This document shows, one piece after another, positions 53,930 through 63,153 of a stretch of DNA of 64,000 nt. Location: contig NZ_BAFK01000015.1 of the NCBI RefSeq assembly GCF_000296695.1, positions 1-64,000 of the forward strand, read 5' to 3'. Below the pieces are notes generated by a model. That model made no database searches. It worked only from the letters and a program-made list of their open reading frames with translations, and was not told the DNA's origin. The position numbers and the translations under genes were made by a program. Source of the DNA: Rheinheimera nanhaiensis E407-8. Lineage in GTDB: Bacteria > Pseudomonadota > Gammaproteobacteria > Enterobacterales > Alteromonadaceae. How positions within the stretch are numbered: the first letter of the stretch is position 1; the number at the start of each line of letters is the position of its first letter.

Positions 53930-54895
53930 TTACCCCAAATAACTATTTGTCACATCGATGCGACCGTGACCCAATTCCAAAGCCACTTCAGATCTGATTT
54001 CTTTGTCCAGCATTTTGGCGTGAGCTACTGATACTCCAAGTTCTTTGGCTAAATATTCATAGTGCTCTCGCCCATGTTTAACACCTGCTTTTACCGGGCA
54101 ATCAGCACGCATCAAAGTTTTGTAGCGCGTTTGAGCGTAGTGGTGCCGTTCGCCGTGGAAGTTCACCGGATGGCGGCCGATCTCCCGGTAGGCTTCTTGC
54201 CTGAACTCACGATAATTCTTCTCGGCGGGGATCATGCTGCGGCCATCCTGTATGGCGGCGGCTCGCTGGAGTGCCGTAATTTGAGCATCACTGGTGATCG
54301 GAACAGTTCGTGCCCGGCCCCCCTTGGTGCCATCTTTTATGCTCACGGAGCCAGTTTTCTCGGCCTCTCTTAGTGCTCTGGCTGCATCCAGCTTGGCCGA
54401 TTCCTCGAACCGCAGACCGAAATTACGCTGTAGTTCCAGCAAAGTCCCAAGGCGCTCGGAGGCTGCCTCCATTGCGGCATTATGGGAAACATCCGAAACA
54501 CTTCGGTCGCCAGAGGCTATACCTGAGCGCTTTGGAAGTCCCCCCTCGGAGACAGGATCTACACGTACCTGTCGGTCGCCGCGCGCAATCTCCATCACCC
54601 GGTTCACTGCGCTCAGGTAGTTCTGCGCCGTGGATGGAGCAATTTCGCCCCGCTCGTAGCGATCATTAAGGTGCGCCGCATAAGCGACCAAATGAGCCTT
54701 TTCTATATCCCGCAATTCCTTTATGCCCTGTTCGGACTTAATCCAAGCGCTAAAAACGCTCCATCGGTCATGAATAGTGGCTATGGACTGAAAACTCTTC
54801 ATCCCCTCCTTGAGAGCGTTCAGGGCAGCCTTGTTTATATCTCGACTACGAAGGCCAAAATTCCGTGAATCCGGATTAGTCCGCTCTGAACGCAT
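53930..54895 (-). CDS. mpsA: Tyrosine-recombinase-like mobilization protein MpsA
   Basis: The 321-residue protein has the fold pattern of a tyrosine recombinase: core-binding domain (about 45-130), arginine in GLRFEESAKLD, HGERHHYAQ in place of HxxRH, and LGHGRIDVTNSYL with a terminal tyrosine. In SGI1, MpsA is an atypical relaxase-like protein needed for conjugal mobilization from the adjacent oriT. Length and gene order agree. An ordinary recombinase role cannot be excluded from sequence alone. Confidence 0.8.
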   Translation of the reverse strand: MRSERTNPDSRNFGLRSRDINKAALNALKEGMKSFQSIATIHDRWSVFSAWIKSEQGIKELRDIEKAHLVAYAAHLNDRYERGEIAPSTAQNYLSAVNRVMEIARGDRQVRVDPVSEGGLPKRSGIASGDRSVSDVSHNAAMEAASERLGTLLELQRNFGLRFEESAKLDAARALREAEKTGSVSIKDGTKGGRARTVPITSDAQITALQRAAAIQDGRSMIPAEKNYREFRQEAYREIGRHPVNFHGERHHYAQTRYKTLMRADCPVKAGVKHGREHYEYLAKELGVSVAHAKMLDKEIRSEVALELGHGRIDVTNSYLG

Positions 54896-55020
54896 TGTTC
54901 CCCCTAACTCTGTTAATCAAAATTGTTATTTTGTTGGCCCGTCCGTATCCGGTGGTAAGTGAAACGCAGTTTTTTAATTAGCTCTGCATGCTAAGGCCAA
55001 CGTTGGGATCTTGCCCAAAC
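54896..55020. other. oriT: Candidate oriT upstream of mpsA
   Basis: In SGI1 the transfer origin lies just upstream of mpsA. This stretch holds a hairpin CAAAAT-TGTT-ATTTTG (54918-54933) and a 10-bp palindrome CCAACGTTGG (54997-55006). No nic site can be identified by eye. Confidence 0.45.
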
Positions 55021-55170
55021 ACAGGACAGTTAAACCCGATGTCCACGGTCATTAATTACGAACTGTACTGCTATGGAGCGAACTGCTCATTCCATTGGCT
55101 GGTCTGTTCCGACGGAACAAACTGCCAGCAGATCCGGCTGGTACTGTCGTGTCATTCTTTGGAAAGGAAA

Positions 55171-55319
55171 GCGCGAAGCGCGCCAACCGCCGAAGGCGGT
55201 ATAATTCGCGCACATTCGTGCGCGGTGCGAAAGCCTAGAGCCCTTGAGGCTCAAGGCTTCCGTCGGGGGCTCTACCCCCGTCTCTGTTTACGCCTACGGC
55301 GACAGAGACGGGGTGGAGC
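55171..55319. repeat. Cluster of five consecutive hairpins
   Basis: GCGC-GAA-GCGC (about 55171-55181), ACCGCC-GAA-GGCGGT (55186-55200), CGCGCAC-ATTC-GTGCGCG (55207-55224), nested AAGCCT/AGGCTT with GAGCC/GGCTC (55231-55259) and a long stem 55269-55287/55302-55319 closing on CGCC-TAC-GGCG. Each has its own sequence, so they are not copies. The density suggests a folded single-stranded origin or a structured RNA. Confidence 0.65.
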
Positions 55320-55510
55320 ATCGAGCAAGTTGGGTATTCCAACACTCGTCCTGATGTTGAGGGTGGTCCTCTTTGGTTTGGCAGCTCGGAATCGAGTACC
55401 AAGGACACGATATTGCTTTGAGCAAAATCGCGGTATGGAAGCCTGTTAACTTGTGCAATACACAAGCACAGGCAGCAGCATAACGCTGCAAGCATAATGA
55501 TGATAAACAT
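55235..55510 (-). CDS. Possible small cysteine-rich membrane protein
   Basis: From the ATG at 55510, preceded by GGAGG, the product begins MFIIIMLAALCCCLCLCIAQ, a hydrophobic cysteine-rich segment. The frame then continues through the large hairpin (55269-55319), which makes the C-terminal half doubtful. Only the start signals support it. Confidence 0.4.
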   Translation of the reverse strand: MFIIIMLAALCCCLCLCIAQVNRLPYRDFAQSNIVSLVLDSELPNQRGPPSTSGRVLEYPTCSMLHPVSVAVGVNRDGGRAPDGSLEPQGL

Positions 55511-55863
55511 CGAGTTTTCCTCCGGGGAGATTGTTATAGATGGAGGAATGCCCATAGGGGACAGTCCCCCTGAGGGTTACGAAATGAAGGCAATCGCCTT
55601 AGTTTTGCAGAATGCTGTTTGAAGGCCAGCTACCAAAAACACTTTATATATTAATCAAACAGATAGAGCCGTCAAGCCCACCGTAAAGTCGCTTTACGGT
55701 GGCTTTTCAGTATCTTCTAAGCTCTGAGAATAAGCATCCACAAATCAAGAAGTCGCTTTTTGATTGGTTTTCAATGGTGGCACAGTAGATCTCAGTTCAA
55801 TCTTTAAAGTAAAGTATCCAAAAGCGACTTTTGGATGCTGTTTAGATGTTTAACCGGGCCTAG
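55511..55863. other. Non-coding stretch with three hairpins sharing AAG-TCG-CTT
   Basis: No gene is seen. Stems are CCACCGTAAAG with CTTTACGGTGG (55678-55702), AATCAAGAAG with CTTTTTGATT (55743-55765) and ATCCAAAAG with CTTTTGGAT (55816-55836). All have the triloop TCG or its complement CGA. The last, read on the minus strand, lies 28 bases past the helicase stop and probably ends the gajAB mRNA. Confidence 0.65.
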
Positions 55864-57519
55864 CTAGATGGCTATTACGTAGCCCAAATACTCAGTTTGA
55901 GGGGTTCGTGCGGTATCCCATCTTTTATGATAATTAGCAGGTCTATCTCGCTCTTTTGCGTATGTAAGAACAAGCCGACGCTTGGCACGCGATACACCAA
56001 CAAAGAAAGCACACCGATTAGCATCTTGATCCCCAAAGAATATTTCGTTCTCAACGGCCATAATTATCGTTGAGTCGAACTCCAATCCTTTGCTCTTATG
56101 GATAGTCAGAATACGCACAGCCTGATCATCAGAGAAACGAGTCAAGGCTTGAGGCAAATCGGGGGTAAGTTCAAGCAATTCTTCAATGTGCGCTTTGGTA
56201 TCTCTCACAACTTCACCTAACCTAGCATGTGACTCATAGTCAGGCGAGAGAGCAACAAGAGTCTCCATTCCTATTTTCTTCAGAAAGCTACACACAGAAT
56301 CCCACCATCCCGAAAACGGCTCATCCAACAGCTCGGTCATGGTGATGATTTTTCTCTGCTCCTTGAAGAAGCGTTGGAAGCTTTGCCTAGCGCTAGACTG
56401 CACCTCATCATCAGCAAAGGGAATCAATTGATTCATAAGCCGAATCCAAGCTTTGGGCTCTCGCTGGCCGTAGAGGCAGGACAAATAGTCAACAACGAGC
56501 CTCGCGGCAGGTTCGACAGTAATATCCTGCATCTCCTGCTCGTTCCGGTACGGTATTCCCCTAACTTCCAATGCCGCCATCAAGTGGTTGGCATAAAGAT
56601 CTAGTTGTTTGGACACTAATACGGCAATTTCGGACAACGGAACCTTTTCATTTCTTATCCACCCGGCAATTAAATCGGCCAAATACTCAGCTTCCCCCTG
56701 TGCATTCTCGAATTGCCACGCGAAAACCTCTCCCTCCTCACCAGCAAGTTGGTGATCTGGCATAACGGAAGCTGGATCAAGCACACGAATTATCTCGTTC
56801 TGCATCCGAAGCAGGCGTGGTTTTGAACGAAAGTTTCGGTACATGTTTAGTGGTACGGCTGAAAAATCCTTAGCGAACGTTTGGAAAATTCCGTCCAAAG
56901 CTCCTGCCCATCCCATGATTTTCTGCTTGGTGTCACCGACAGCGGTAAGACGAATGCTTGTACTTTGGAAAGCTACCTTAACGAGTTCATATTGCTGATC
57001 CGTACAGTCTTGGAATTCATCCAAGAAAACATCGCTGTAAGTTTGGCGTATGGCATTTCTTGCGACAGCAGAGGCCTTGAGAATTTGAATTGCTAGCGGC
57101 ACAAGATCATGAAATGTAATTTGCCTTCTTGTGACTTTTCTTTCGCCAATCGAATAATCCATATCCAGAGCATCATTACCAGTAAGCACTACTCGGAAGC
57201 GATCAATAATACGCTTTGCAAACGCATGAAATGTGTAGCTATCAAAACGGGAAGCCAATTCTTGTCCACAGCGTCGCTGGATTCGCTCCTTCAAGTTTTT
57301 GCTGGCGTCAACTTTGAAAGAAATAGCGAGTATTCTCTTCGGATAACGGCAGGTTCCGGTTCGGAGGAGGAAGTCAGCTCGCTGTGCAAGCATTTCCGTC
57401 TTGCCCGCTCCCGGCCCCGCAGTCAGTGCAAGACAGCGCGCTTCTTCCTTCGCAGCCAGCAGAGCATTGGGTTCAAGTGTTAGCCCATCCGAAGGCAACC
57501 ATGCATCTACAGCAATCAC
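55864..57519 (-). CDS. gajB: UvrD/Rep-like helicase (Gabija GajB-like)
   Basis: The 551-residue superfamily 1 helicase has Walker A TAGPGAGKTEM (about residues 33-43), motif II DVFLDEFQDC (about 170), motif III TAVGDTKQKIMGW, motif V HKSKGLEFD and motif VI FVGVSRAKRRLVL. It follows an OLD-family gene with a four-base GTGA overlap, the arrangement of Gabija defence systems, where GajB senses or unwinds DNA for the GajA nuclease. The start is GTG. Confidence 0.85.
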   Translation of the reverse strand: MIAVDAWLPSDGLTLEPNALLAAKEEARCLALTAGPGAGKTEMLAQRADFLLRTGTCRYPKRILAISFKVDASKNLKERIQRRCGQELASRFDSYTFHAFAKRIIDRFRVVLTGNDALDMDYSIGERKVTRRQITFHDLVPLAIQILKASAVARNAIRQTYSDVFLDEFQDCTDQQYELVKVAFQSTSIRLTAVGDTKQKIMGWAGALDGIFQTFAKDFSAVPLNMYRNFRSKPRLLRMQNEIIRVLDPASVMPDHQLAGEEGEVFAWQFENAQGEAEYLADLIAGWIRNEKVPLSEIAVLVSKQLDLYANHLMAALEVRGIPYRNEQEMQDITVEPAARLVVDYLSCLYGQREPKAWIRLMNQLIPFADDEVQSSARQSFQRFFKEQRKIITMTELLDEPFSGWWDSVCSFLKKIGMETLVALSPDYESHARLGEVVRDTKAHIEELLELTPDLPQALTRFSDDQAVRILTIHKSKGLEFDSTIIMAVENEIFFGDQDANRCAFFVGVSRAKRRLVLTYAKERDRPANYHKRWDTARTPQTEYLGYVIAI

Positions 57520-59444
57520 TCGGGCAGCTCCGCAAGCTTGGCTATCACGGCATCTGCAAGTCGTCCAAATGATTTTGGTATATTAGACAGTAAATTCTTG
57601 TCACTAATTTGAGCCAAGGCATCTATATGCGCAGTGGGCTTGCTGCCCAATTTGAATCGCTTATGGTAAGTATTAAATAGCTTTCTTTCTTTTAGAGAAT
57701 ATTGCTTAGGATTATGATGAGAGTTTCCGAGAACCGCTTTAACAGTTGAAACTGTAGGTGCCTTGTAGTTTTCCTTAGAGTATTGTTCAGGAAAGGCTAA
57801 TAACATTGAAAAATCTAAATCTAACGGCTCAGAAAAAAATATATTTTTCTTTTCAAGCTCTTTAAATAGATCCTTTGTACCATCTTCAAAAAAATGGTGA
57901 GTTCGGATAGGTATAGACTCATCATTCCAGGCTGAAATTATCCATGTATCAGGTAATGCATGAGCTGGAGTCAACTTTTTCAGTTGGTCATTTACATATT
58001 TAATACGCCCCCAACCACCATTATGTCTTGATACATCGAGATCCAGAAGCGTTATGTATGGAATCTCAAGCGCAGATAGCAGACGCCAAAAATGGTTAAC
58101 ATGTCTTCCTCCCAAGGGAGCAACCGTCACCGCAGATTCATCAACAGGTACCCCTTTCGCACTGAAAATACGTGGTAACACTATTTCTTCGCTATCCCCT
58201 TCACCCAAAACAACCAAACGTGAGAAGTAGATTTCAGGGAATGCTTGGACAGCCTCACGTACAAACTTGTGCGCTTCATCTTTTCTAGAGGGCAATTGGA
58301 TTTTCGTAATTTTTGATTGCCGGGTTTCGGTAAGTCGAAGATATCGAATATATTCCGGATCGACACGTCGCAACATCGACGGAGCATGCGTAGCAATTAG
58401 GGCCTGAGCATCTTCGTTGCTCGTCATTGAGTTAAGAGCGCTAACAATTCTTCCCAAATAGTGAGGTGAGAGGCTGTTCTCTGGTTCCTCAAGGGCTATT
58501 AAAGTAAAGACTGGCGGACGCAACTTTTCAGGGTCAAAAGAGTCGTCCTCACCGGCAAGGACAGCACGACCAACAGCTTGAGATGAGAGAACCAACGATA
58601 GATAGAGCATCGACTTCTGACCGTCACTGAGTCGAGAAAAATCGACAAGATTGTCATCATGTCCAGGCGAGAATGATACGGACAAATGACGAAGCAACGC
58701 CTCGATCTCAGATGCCACAAAAGTAATCTTGGGATCTGTAAAGTAGCTACCTTTATGAAGAGTGCTCCATGTTTTCTTCAGGTGGGCACTAAAAGCATTG
58801 ACCGATGGATTAGCAGCCAAACTCTCGCTAATCTGGTCGGTGAACCCTTTGACCTCTTCTCGTTCATTTTCCCAGTTCACGGCACGTAGCAATCGGCCAA
58901 GCAGCGCGTTCGTTCCGTATGCAATGTGGTCAGTCGGATCTCTTCTTGCGGGCAGATAGTGGACTTGTATGTGATTTCGTTCAGACCTGGGAACCGTTTG
59001 AGGATTTAGAGGTGAACCATCCGGGCCAGCTTCAAGCACATACACAAAAGTCTCATCGATATCCCCATCCAGGCCCATAGTGGCACTTAGGCGATATCGT
59101 ACCCGAGGAATTCCGTCAGGGTCATCAAGGCGCATGTGACTGAAATGGGGAGCAACGGTCGAGTTATCTTCTTCATCCTCCAACTCGGGGAACACGAAGT
59201 CCGCCTCAATCCATAACTGCCTTTCTTCGGGCGCTTCTTGTTCATCGTGCGGGACATGGAAGTCTGAGCGCTGAATACGGCGTAATGATGGATCAAATGC
59301 AAACAGTCGGCACAAAGCCTGGAGTGCAGCAGTCTTGCCTGACCCGTTGGGGCCAATCAGATAGGTAATATTTTCCAGTGTCAGTTCTGTTGGTTCAGCA
59401 CCAAAACTTTGAAAATTTGATATCCGAATACTGTGCAGTTTCAT
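57516..59444 (-). CDS. gajA: OLD-family ATPase-TOPRIM nuclease (Gabija GajA-like)
   Basis: The 642-residue protein has an SMC-like ATPase domain (Walker A GPNGSGKT at 31-38, signature LSDGQKS, Walker B TLIALEEPENSL) and a C-terminal TOPRIM domain (LVVLGEGDSEEIVLPRIF, then LLDLDVSR). GajA in Gabija nicks DNA when NTPs fall during infection. Pairing with a UvrD-like helicase supports Gabija, but general OLD-helicase pairs also exist. The ATG at 59444 is preferred over TTG at 59456. A promoter and inverted repeat lie upstream. Confidence 0.85.
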   Translation of the reverse strand: MKLHSIRISNFQSFGAEPTELTLENITYLIGPNGSGKTAALQALCRLFAFDPSLRRIQRSDFHVPHDEQEAPEERQLWIEADFVFPELEDEEDNSTVAPHFSHMRLDDPDGIPRVRYRLSATMGLDGDIDETFVYVLEAGPDGSPLNPQTVPRSERNHIQVHYLPARRDPTDHIAYGTNALLGRLLRAVNWENEREEVKGFTDQISESLAANPSVNAFSAHLKKTWSTLHKGSYFTDPKITFVASEIEALLRHLSVSFSPGHDDNLVDFSRLSDGQKSMLYLSLVLSSQAVGRAVLAGEDDSFDPEKLRPPVFTLIALEEPENSLSPHYLGRIVSALNSMTSNEDAQALIATHAPSMLRRVDPEYIRYLRLTETRQSKITKIQLPSRKDEAHKFVREAVQAFPEIYFSRLVVLGEGDSEEIVLPRIFSAKGVPVDESAVTVAPLGGRHVNHFWRLLSALEIPYITLLDLDVSRHNGGWGRIKYVNDQLKKLTPAHALPDTWIISAWNDESIPIRTHHFFEDGTKDLFKELEKKNIFFSEPLDLDFSMLLAFPEQYSKENYKAPTVSTVKAVLGNSHHNPKQYSLKERKLFNTYHKRFKLGSKPTAHIDALAQISDKNLLSNIPKSFGRLADAVIAKLAELPE

Positions 59445-59473
59445 CCTTGCCTTCAACTCCTAGAAGTATTTTC

Positions 59474-59525
59474 TTGTCTTAAAATAAGACAAAGGAAATT
59501 AAACTCATGGCTTTTGGTAACTCAA
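59474..59525 (-). promoter_or_regulatory. Promoter and inverted repeat upstream of gajAB
   Basis: On the minus strand TTGAGT (59520-59525), 16 bases, TTTAAT (59498-59503) form a promoter that starts inside the end of the protease gene. Just downstream is an inverted repeat TTGTCTTA/TAAGACAA (59474-59481 and 59485-59492), which could bind a repressor or fold in the leader. It gives gajAB expression separate from the protease operon. Confidence 0.5.
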
Positions 59526-62065
59526 GTTACAATTTCTATTGCGACCTGATTTTCTATTGCAACTTCAATCTGATTCTCTATTACAGAGTAAATATCAACA
59601 CTCTCATCAGGTACTTCAATACTAATAAGAAGGCTAAACCGCACTCTATTTTCCCACCGCTCTTCTGCAGTTTTATATTTCCACCATCCACCTACTGGAA
59701 AAATAGCTATAGTATGCATATCAGCTAAATCTTGAGCACTACCAGTCCAGTGATCTGAATGAATTGAACCTCTTGTTCGAAGTTGACTCCCTAAAAACCA
59801 CCCATCATTGTCACCTTCTGGTCCATCGTAATCATCCATATTTGCTAAACCATTAATGTAAGAACGGAAGTTAGCAATTGATTGACCAGGTCTGATAGTT
59901 TCAAACCTTAAACCATGAGATTGATAGCTATATCTTGTACGATAACCTCTCCTACCAGGATTAGGTTCTATGAAGTAAGATAAAGTAACTTTGAGTTTAA
60001 CTTCTAACTCTGGCGGCAAATTTTGCAATTCCGCGAGAGGCCAGGGTAACTGATAAAGTTTCATTTGATTTAGTCTAGGATCAGATGACGCATTAGCATC
60101 TTGGGATTTGATAAATGGCTGAATTTCGCCCTCAGCGATCAAAGTAAGCGCATGGTCAGCACTATATCTGGCTCTATCAATGTTTGTTACACCATACCCA
60201 ACCGTACGCAATAATGTTTCTTTTGCTACTTTAGGACTATGTACTGCACTTAATAAACCAAATCGTTCCATCATTCGTGGAGTCCACTCCGCAGAGTGAA
60301 TTATCAAACCTCGTATAGTCTCGGGCCAAAGTTCAGGATACTCAGCTGTTAACTGAGCCGCACATCTCGAGACTAACGCACACGCAGCGCTTGTATCACT
60401 ACCCCGCTCAAAAACCTGACCGGTAGTTTTTCCTGATGTTGTTAATAATCCAACAGTATCTTCATTACTGAGTTCAGTCTTATCAGGTGACAAAAGTCGA
60501 TTACCACCTTCGGCAACTACATCTGGCTTAAATGGTGCTTGCTTTCTCCACGCCCAATTCACCGAAGAACGACTTGATGGAGCAACATCACCCGCCATTG
60601 CAAATGGTGACCAACCTTCAAAATATGGATCATCATTTGTGGTCATTTCTGTATATGCCCCAACAGTAATAGCATTCCATGCTTGAGCTGGATCTTCTAT
60701 CTGCGCGAGATTGACTTGATCCCAGTAGTCTTGGTCAGGACGAATATCTAAGTTGTTACCGGCAGAAATAACAAAAAGTCTCCGCTTTCCATCTTGCATA
60801 CCAGAAGTGAATTGATCAATTTCTGCAGACCATGAAGAAGGTCTGCCACTTTCTCTCTCATGATCAGACGTAACAGCAAGGCTATATACTCTATTTATAT
60901 CAGGCCTATCTACTTCAAGTTTGGATGCTGTTCCTACCGTTATAGCCCCATATAAAAAGGGATCATTGTTGCCTTGCGGAGGTAAAATTCTTGCTGACTC
61001 AATAACATGTGATAGTTGGATAGCGCTATTTCCTAAAACGACATCCATCAAATTTCCAAATGCTGCAAGTCCTGCCTGCAAAGAACCATGCTCATTAAAC
61101 GGCGCTAGTGCTTGATATTGATCGTATTTGGGCCAATCAGGATCCCAAGAAACAGAAAAATCATCACAGCACACTTTACTTAACAGCATGTTATTGTAAT
61201 TAACACCAGTATCCAGTATTGACACACTGGTTGTTATATTATCTGAAAGAGATACTCGATCAGAAATACTCTTCAGCCACTCTTGTTGCTCTTTTGGTGA
61301 AGAGCTAATGATGGGAACTGGTGTCTCCTTCGCTTTCCGAATTTCTTCTAAATTTGAAATTAATTCAGGAGCTTTCTCTAGTTTGTTAACTGAGGCTTTA
61401 ATAAGAACAACAAAAGAATTGAAAAATGATAGAGATGTGTTTCCTAAGCGACCATCAACTCTTTCAGCAAGAGACTCTGCTATTTTTTTAACGTCGTCTA
61501 CGGTGTTACTTTTCAACCATAATTCCCACCAAACATCAAGATTCTTATCTGCAGGAAATAACTCTATAGGATCTGTCCAAAATGACTCCAAATTTGCAAG
61601 CCTGATCTCGGAAATGCTATCTATTAACGTATGATTTCGAGGAAAAGAAACGCCTTCCTTATTTGGTTTTCCATCTTTCTGAGGGTCTAAATACTGTTGT
61701 ATTTTTTTAAGGAATGTATCACGTTTATCTTCGGGTATAAAAACTAACGCGAACTCTCTATCTCCTCTCATCTGGCAAGAACAGAGTTTAAAATCTCTGT
61801 TATCTAAACTATCTAATGGGAGCTTGCATCCATTAACTCCGATAATTTCAACATAAATACCAGAATCATCTGTGATAGGATTAATTTGTTGTTTTCTTTT
61901 TTGTTCGTAAGCATTTATTAAATTCTGATATAAACCAGCCAAATAACTTCCATGTTGGTTTCTATCTCGACTAGGAACACCTGAATTTCGACCAGGCCTT
62001 TTAGATTTAAAAGGTTCGTCAATGAAAAACCGAGCCACATCTAAATGCTTCCTTTTAGAAACCAT
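59522..62065 (-). CDS. Large subtilisin-like serine protease paired with AAA+ ATPase
   Basis: The 847-residue protein contains an S8 peptidase domain with aspartate D285 (SILDTGVN), histidine H326 (NEHGSLQAG), oxyanion asparagine N437 (ISAGNN) and serine S559 (GSDTSAAC). Residues 1-270 are an unrecognised N-terminal domain and about 650-847 a C-terminal domain. There is no signal peptide, so it is cytoplasmic, unlike most subtilases. It lies 20 bases after the ATPase gene. ATPase-subtilase pairs are found in mobile islands and are suspected defence modules; mechanism unknown to me. Confidence 0.85.
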   Translation of the reverse strand: MVSKRKHLDVARFFIDEPFKSKRPGRNSGVPSRDRNQHGSYLAGLYQNLINAYEQKRKQQINPITDDSGIYVEIIGVNGCKLPLDSLDNRDFKLCSCQMRGDREFALVFIPEDKRDTFLKKIQQYLDPQKDGKPNKEGVSFPRNHTLIDSISEIRLANLESFWTDPIELFPADKNLDVWWELWLKSNTVDDVKKIAESLAERVDGRLGNTSLSFFNSFVVLIKASVNKLEKAPELISNLEEIRKAKETPVPIISSSPKEQQEWLKSISDRVSLSDNITTSVSILDTGVNYNNMLLSKVCCDDFSVSWDPDWPKYDQYQALAPFNEHGSLQAGLAAFGNLMDVVLGNSAIQLSHVIESARILPPQGNNDPFLYGAITVGTASKLEVDRPDINRVYSLAVTSDHERESGRPSSWSAEIDQFTSGMQDGKRRLFVISAGNNLDIRPDQDYWDQVNLAQIEDPAQAWNAITVGAYTEMTTNDDPYFEGWSPFAMAGDVAPSSRSSVNWAWRKQAPFKPDVVAEGGNRLLSPDKTELSNEDTVGLLTTSGKTTGQVFERGSDTSAACALVSRCAAQLTAEYPELWPETIRGLIIHSAEWTPRMMERFGLLSAVHSPKVAKETLLRTVGYGVTNIDRARYSADHALTLIAEGEIQPFIKSQDANASSDPRLNQMKLYQLPWPLAELQNLPPELEVKLKVTLSYFIEPNPGRRGYRTRYSYQSHGLRFETIRPGQSIANFRSYINGLANMDDYDGPEGDNDGWFLGSQLRTRGSIHSDHWTGSAQDLADMHTIAIFPVGGWWKYKTAEERWENRVRFSLLISIEVPDESVDIYSVIENQIEVAIENQVAIEIVT

Positions 62066-62085
62066 ATAATTCCCTTATATACTTT

Positions 62086-63075
62086 TTATTTGTTATTACC
62101 TGACTGCCTTCTAGAAAAGGCCTTTAACAGTGTTTCACTTGTTATTTTTGCATTAAAATTCAAAACAGCTTCTTTAGCTGCATCTTCACAAGATCGGGTA
62201 ATCTCAGCAGAGCTCAAACCATTTGCAGCTTCAGCAACCATCCTCCAATCAAAATCATCGGTATCGAAAAGCGATAGACGGTTTTGAATAAGAAGGCATA
62301 TTTGATCAAATTTTGGTTTTTCAAACTTAATGATATCATCAAATCTTCTATAAAGCGCTTGGTCTAGTAACTCTGGATGGTTTGTAGCTGCAACAATAAT
62401 ACTCTCTGATGCATCTTGCTCTACAAACAACAAAAATGAGTTTAACACCCTACGAATTTCCCCAACATCATTGGGTGCACCTCGTTGAGTTCCTATAGCA
62501 TCAAATTCGTCAAAAAGATAAACAGCTCTTGTTTGCCTTATATGATCAAAGATCAAACGCAACTTTGCAGCAGTCTCTCCCATAAAACGTGTAATAAGAT
62601 TATCTAGGACGATTGTATAAAGAGGTAATTTTAACTCTGTTGCCAACATAGATGCAGACATTGTCTTACCAGTTCCAGGAGAACCAGTAAAAAGAAGTTT
62701 TCTACGCGGCTGCAAACCAAACTGACTGAGTTTGTCCTTCTGACGTTGTTCTAATATCACCTTCTCCATACGTTCTTGCATGTCATCAGAAAGAACAAGC
62801 TCATTAAGACGAACACTGTGTGGCGTGAGCTCTAATAGACCTTTTAACTCACTTTGATTCTGTTGCGCAAAAGGTATAGTTCTAGACGATGCTAGACCCA
62901 GCTTATTGGTAGAACGCTGAGATTTCTCAACAAGATTTTTAATATCGCTCGCAAGCTTATTATGCCCCTGTCGAGCTTCTTTGGCAGCAACCTGAAGGGC
63001 AACAGAGTAAAAACGCTGATCGTCACGTTCAGCGTGACTCTTTAAAAGCGCTTTTAGTTGTTCCGCAGTAGCCAT
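62086..63075 (-). CDS. AAA+ ATPase, partner of the subtilisin-like protease
   Basis: The 329-residue protein has an N-terminal helical region (about 1-90) and one AAA+ domain of the FtsH/p97 class: Walker A GSPGTGKT (131-138), pore-loop region ITRFMGETAAKL, Walker B VYLFDEFDAIG (185-195), sensor 1 AATNHPELLD and arginine finger RRFDD (about 243-246). It lacks a protease domain, and the adjacent S8 protease may be the catalytic unit it feeds or controls. It is the first gene of the pair. Confidence 0.9.
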   Translation of the reverse strand: MATAEQLKALLKSHAERDDQRFYSVALQVAAKEARQGHNKLASDIKNLVEKSQRSTNKLGLASSRTIPFAQQNQSELKGLLELTPHSVRLNELVLSDDMQERMEKVILEQRQKDKLSQFGLQPRRKLLFTGSPGTGKTMSASMLATELKLPLYTIVLDNLITRFMGETAAKLRLIFDHIRQTRAVYLFDEFDAIGTQRGAPNDVGEIRRVLNSFLLFVEQDASESIIVAATNHPELLDQALYRRFDDIIKFEKPKFDQICLLIQNRLSLFDTDDFDWRMVAEAANGLSSAEITRSCEDAAKEAVLNFNAKITSETLLKAFSRRQSGNNK

Positions 63076-63111
63076 TATTCAATCTCCATAAGACGGGGCA
63101 ACTTTACCAAC

Positions 63112-63141
63112 TTTATACAATAAAGTCTGTGTAGTATGACA
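63112..63141 (-). promoter_or_regulatory. Possible promoter of the ATPase-protease operon
   Basis: On the minus strand TGTCAT (63136-63141), 18 bases, TATAAA (63112-63117), about 36 bases before the ATPase ATG. The -35 is weak. Confidence 0.35.
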
Positions 63142-63153
63142 GGGTTTAAGCAC

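Noticed and set aside
55000-55030. Further activator box (TTGCCCAAACACAGGACA)
   Set aside because: The spacer is seven bases instead of five and no -10 lies at the expected distance.
54988-55449. Plus-strand open frame of 153 codons upstream of gajB
   Set aside because: No ribosome site, no recognisable family, and it runs through the whole hairpin cluster.
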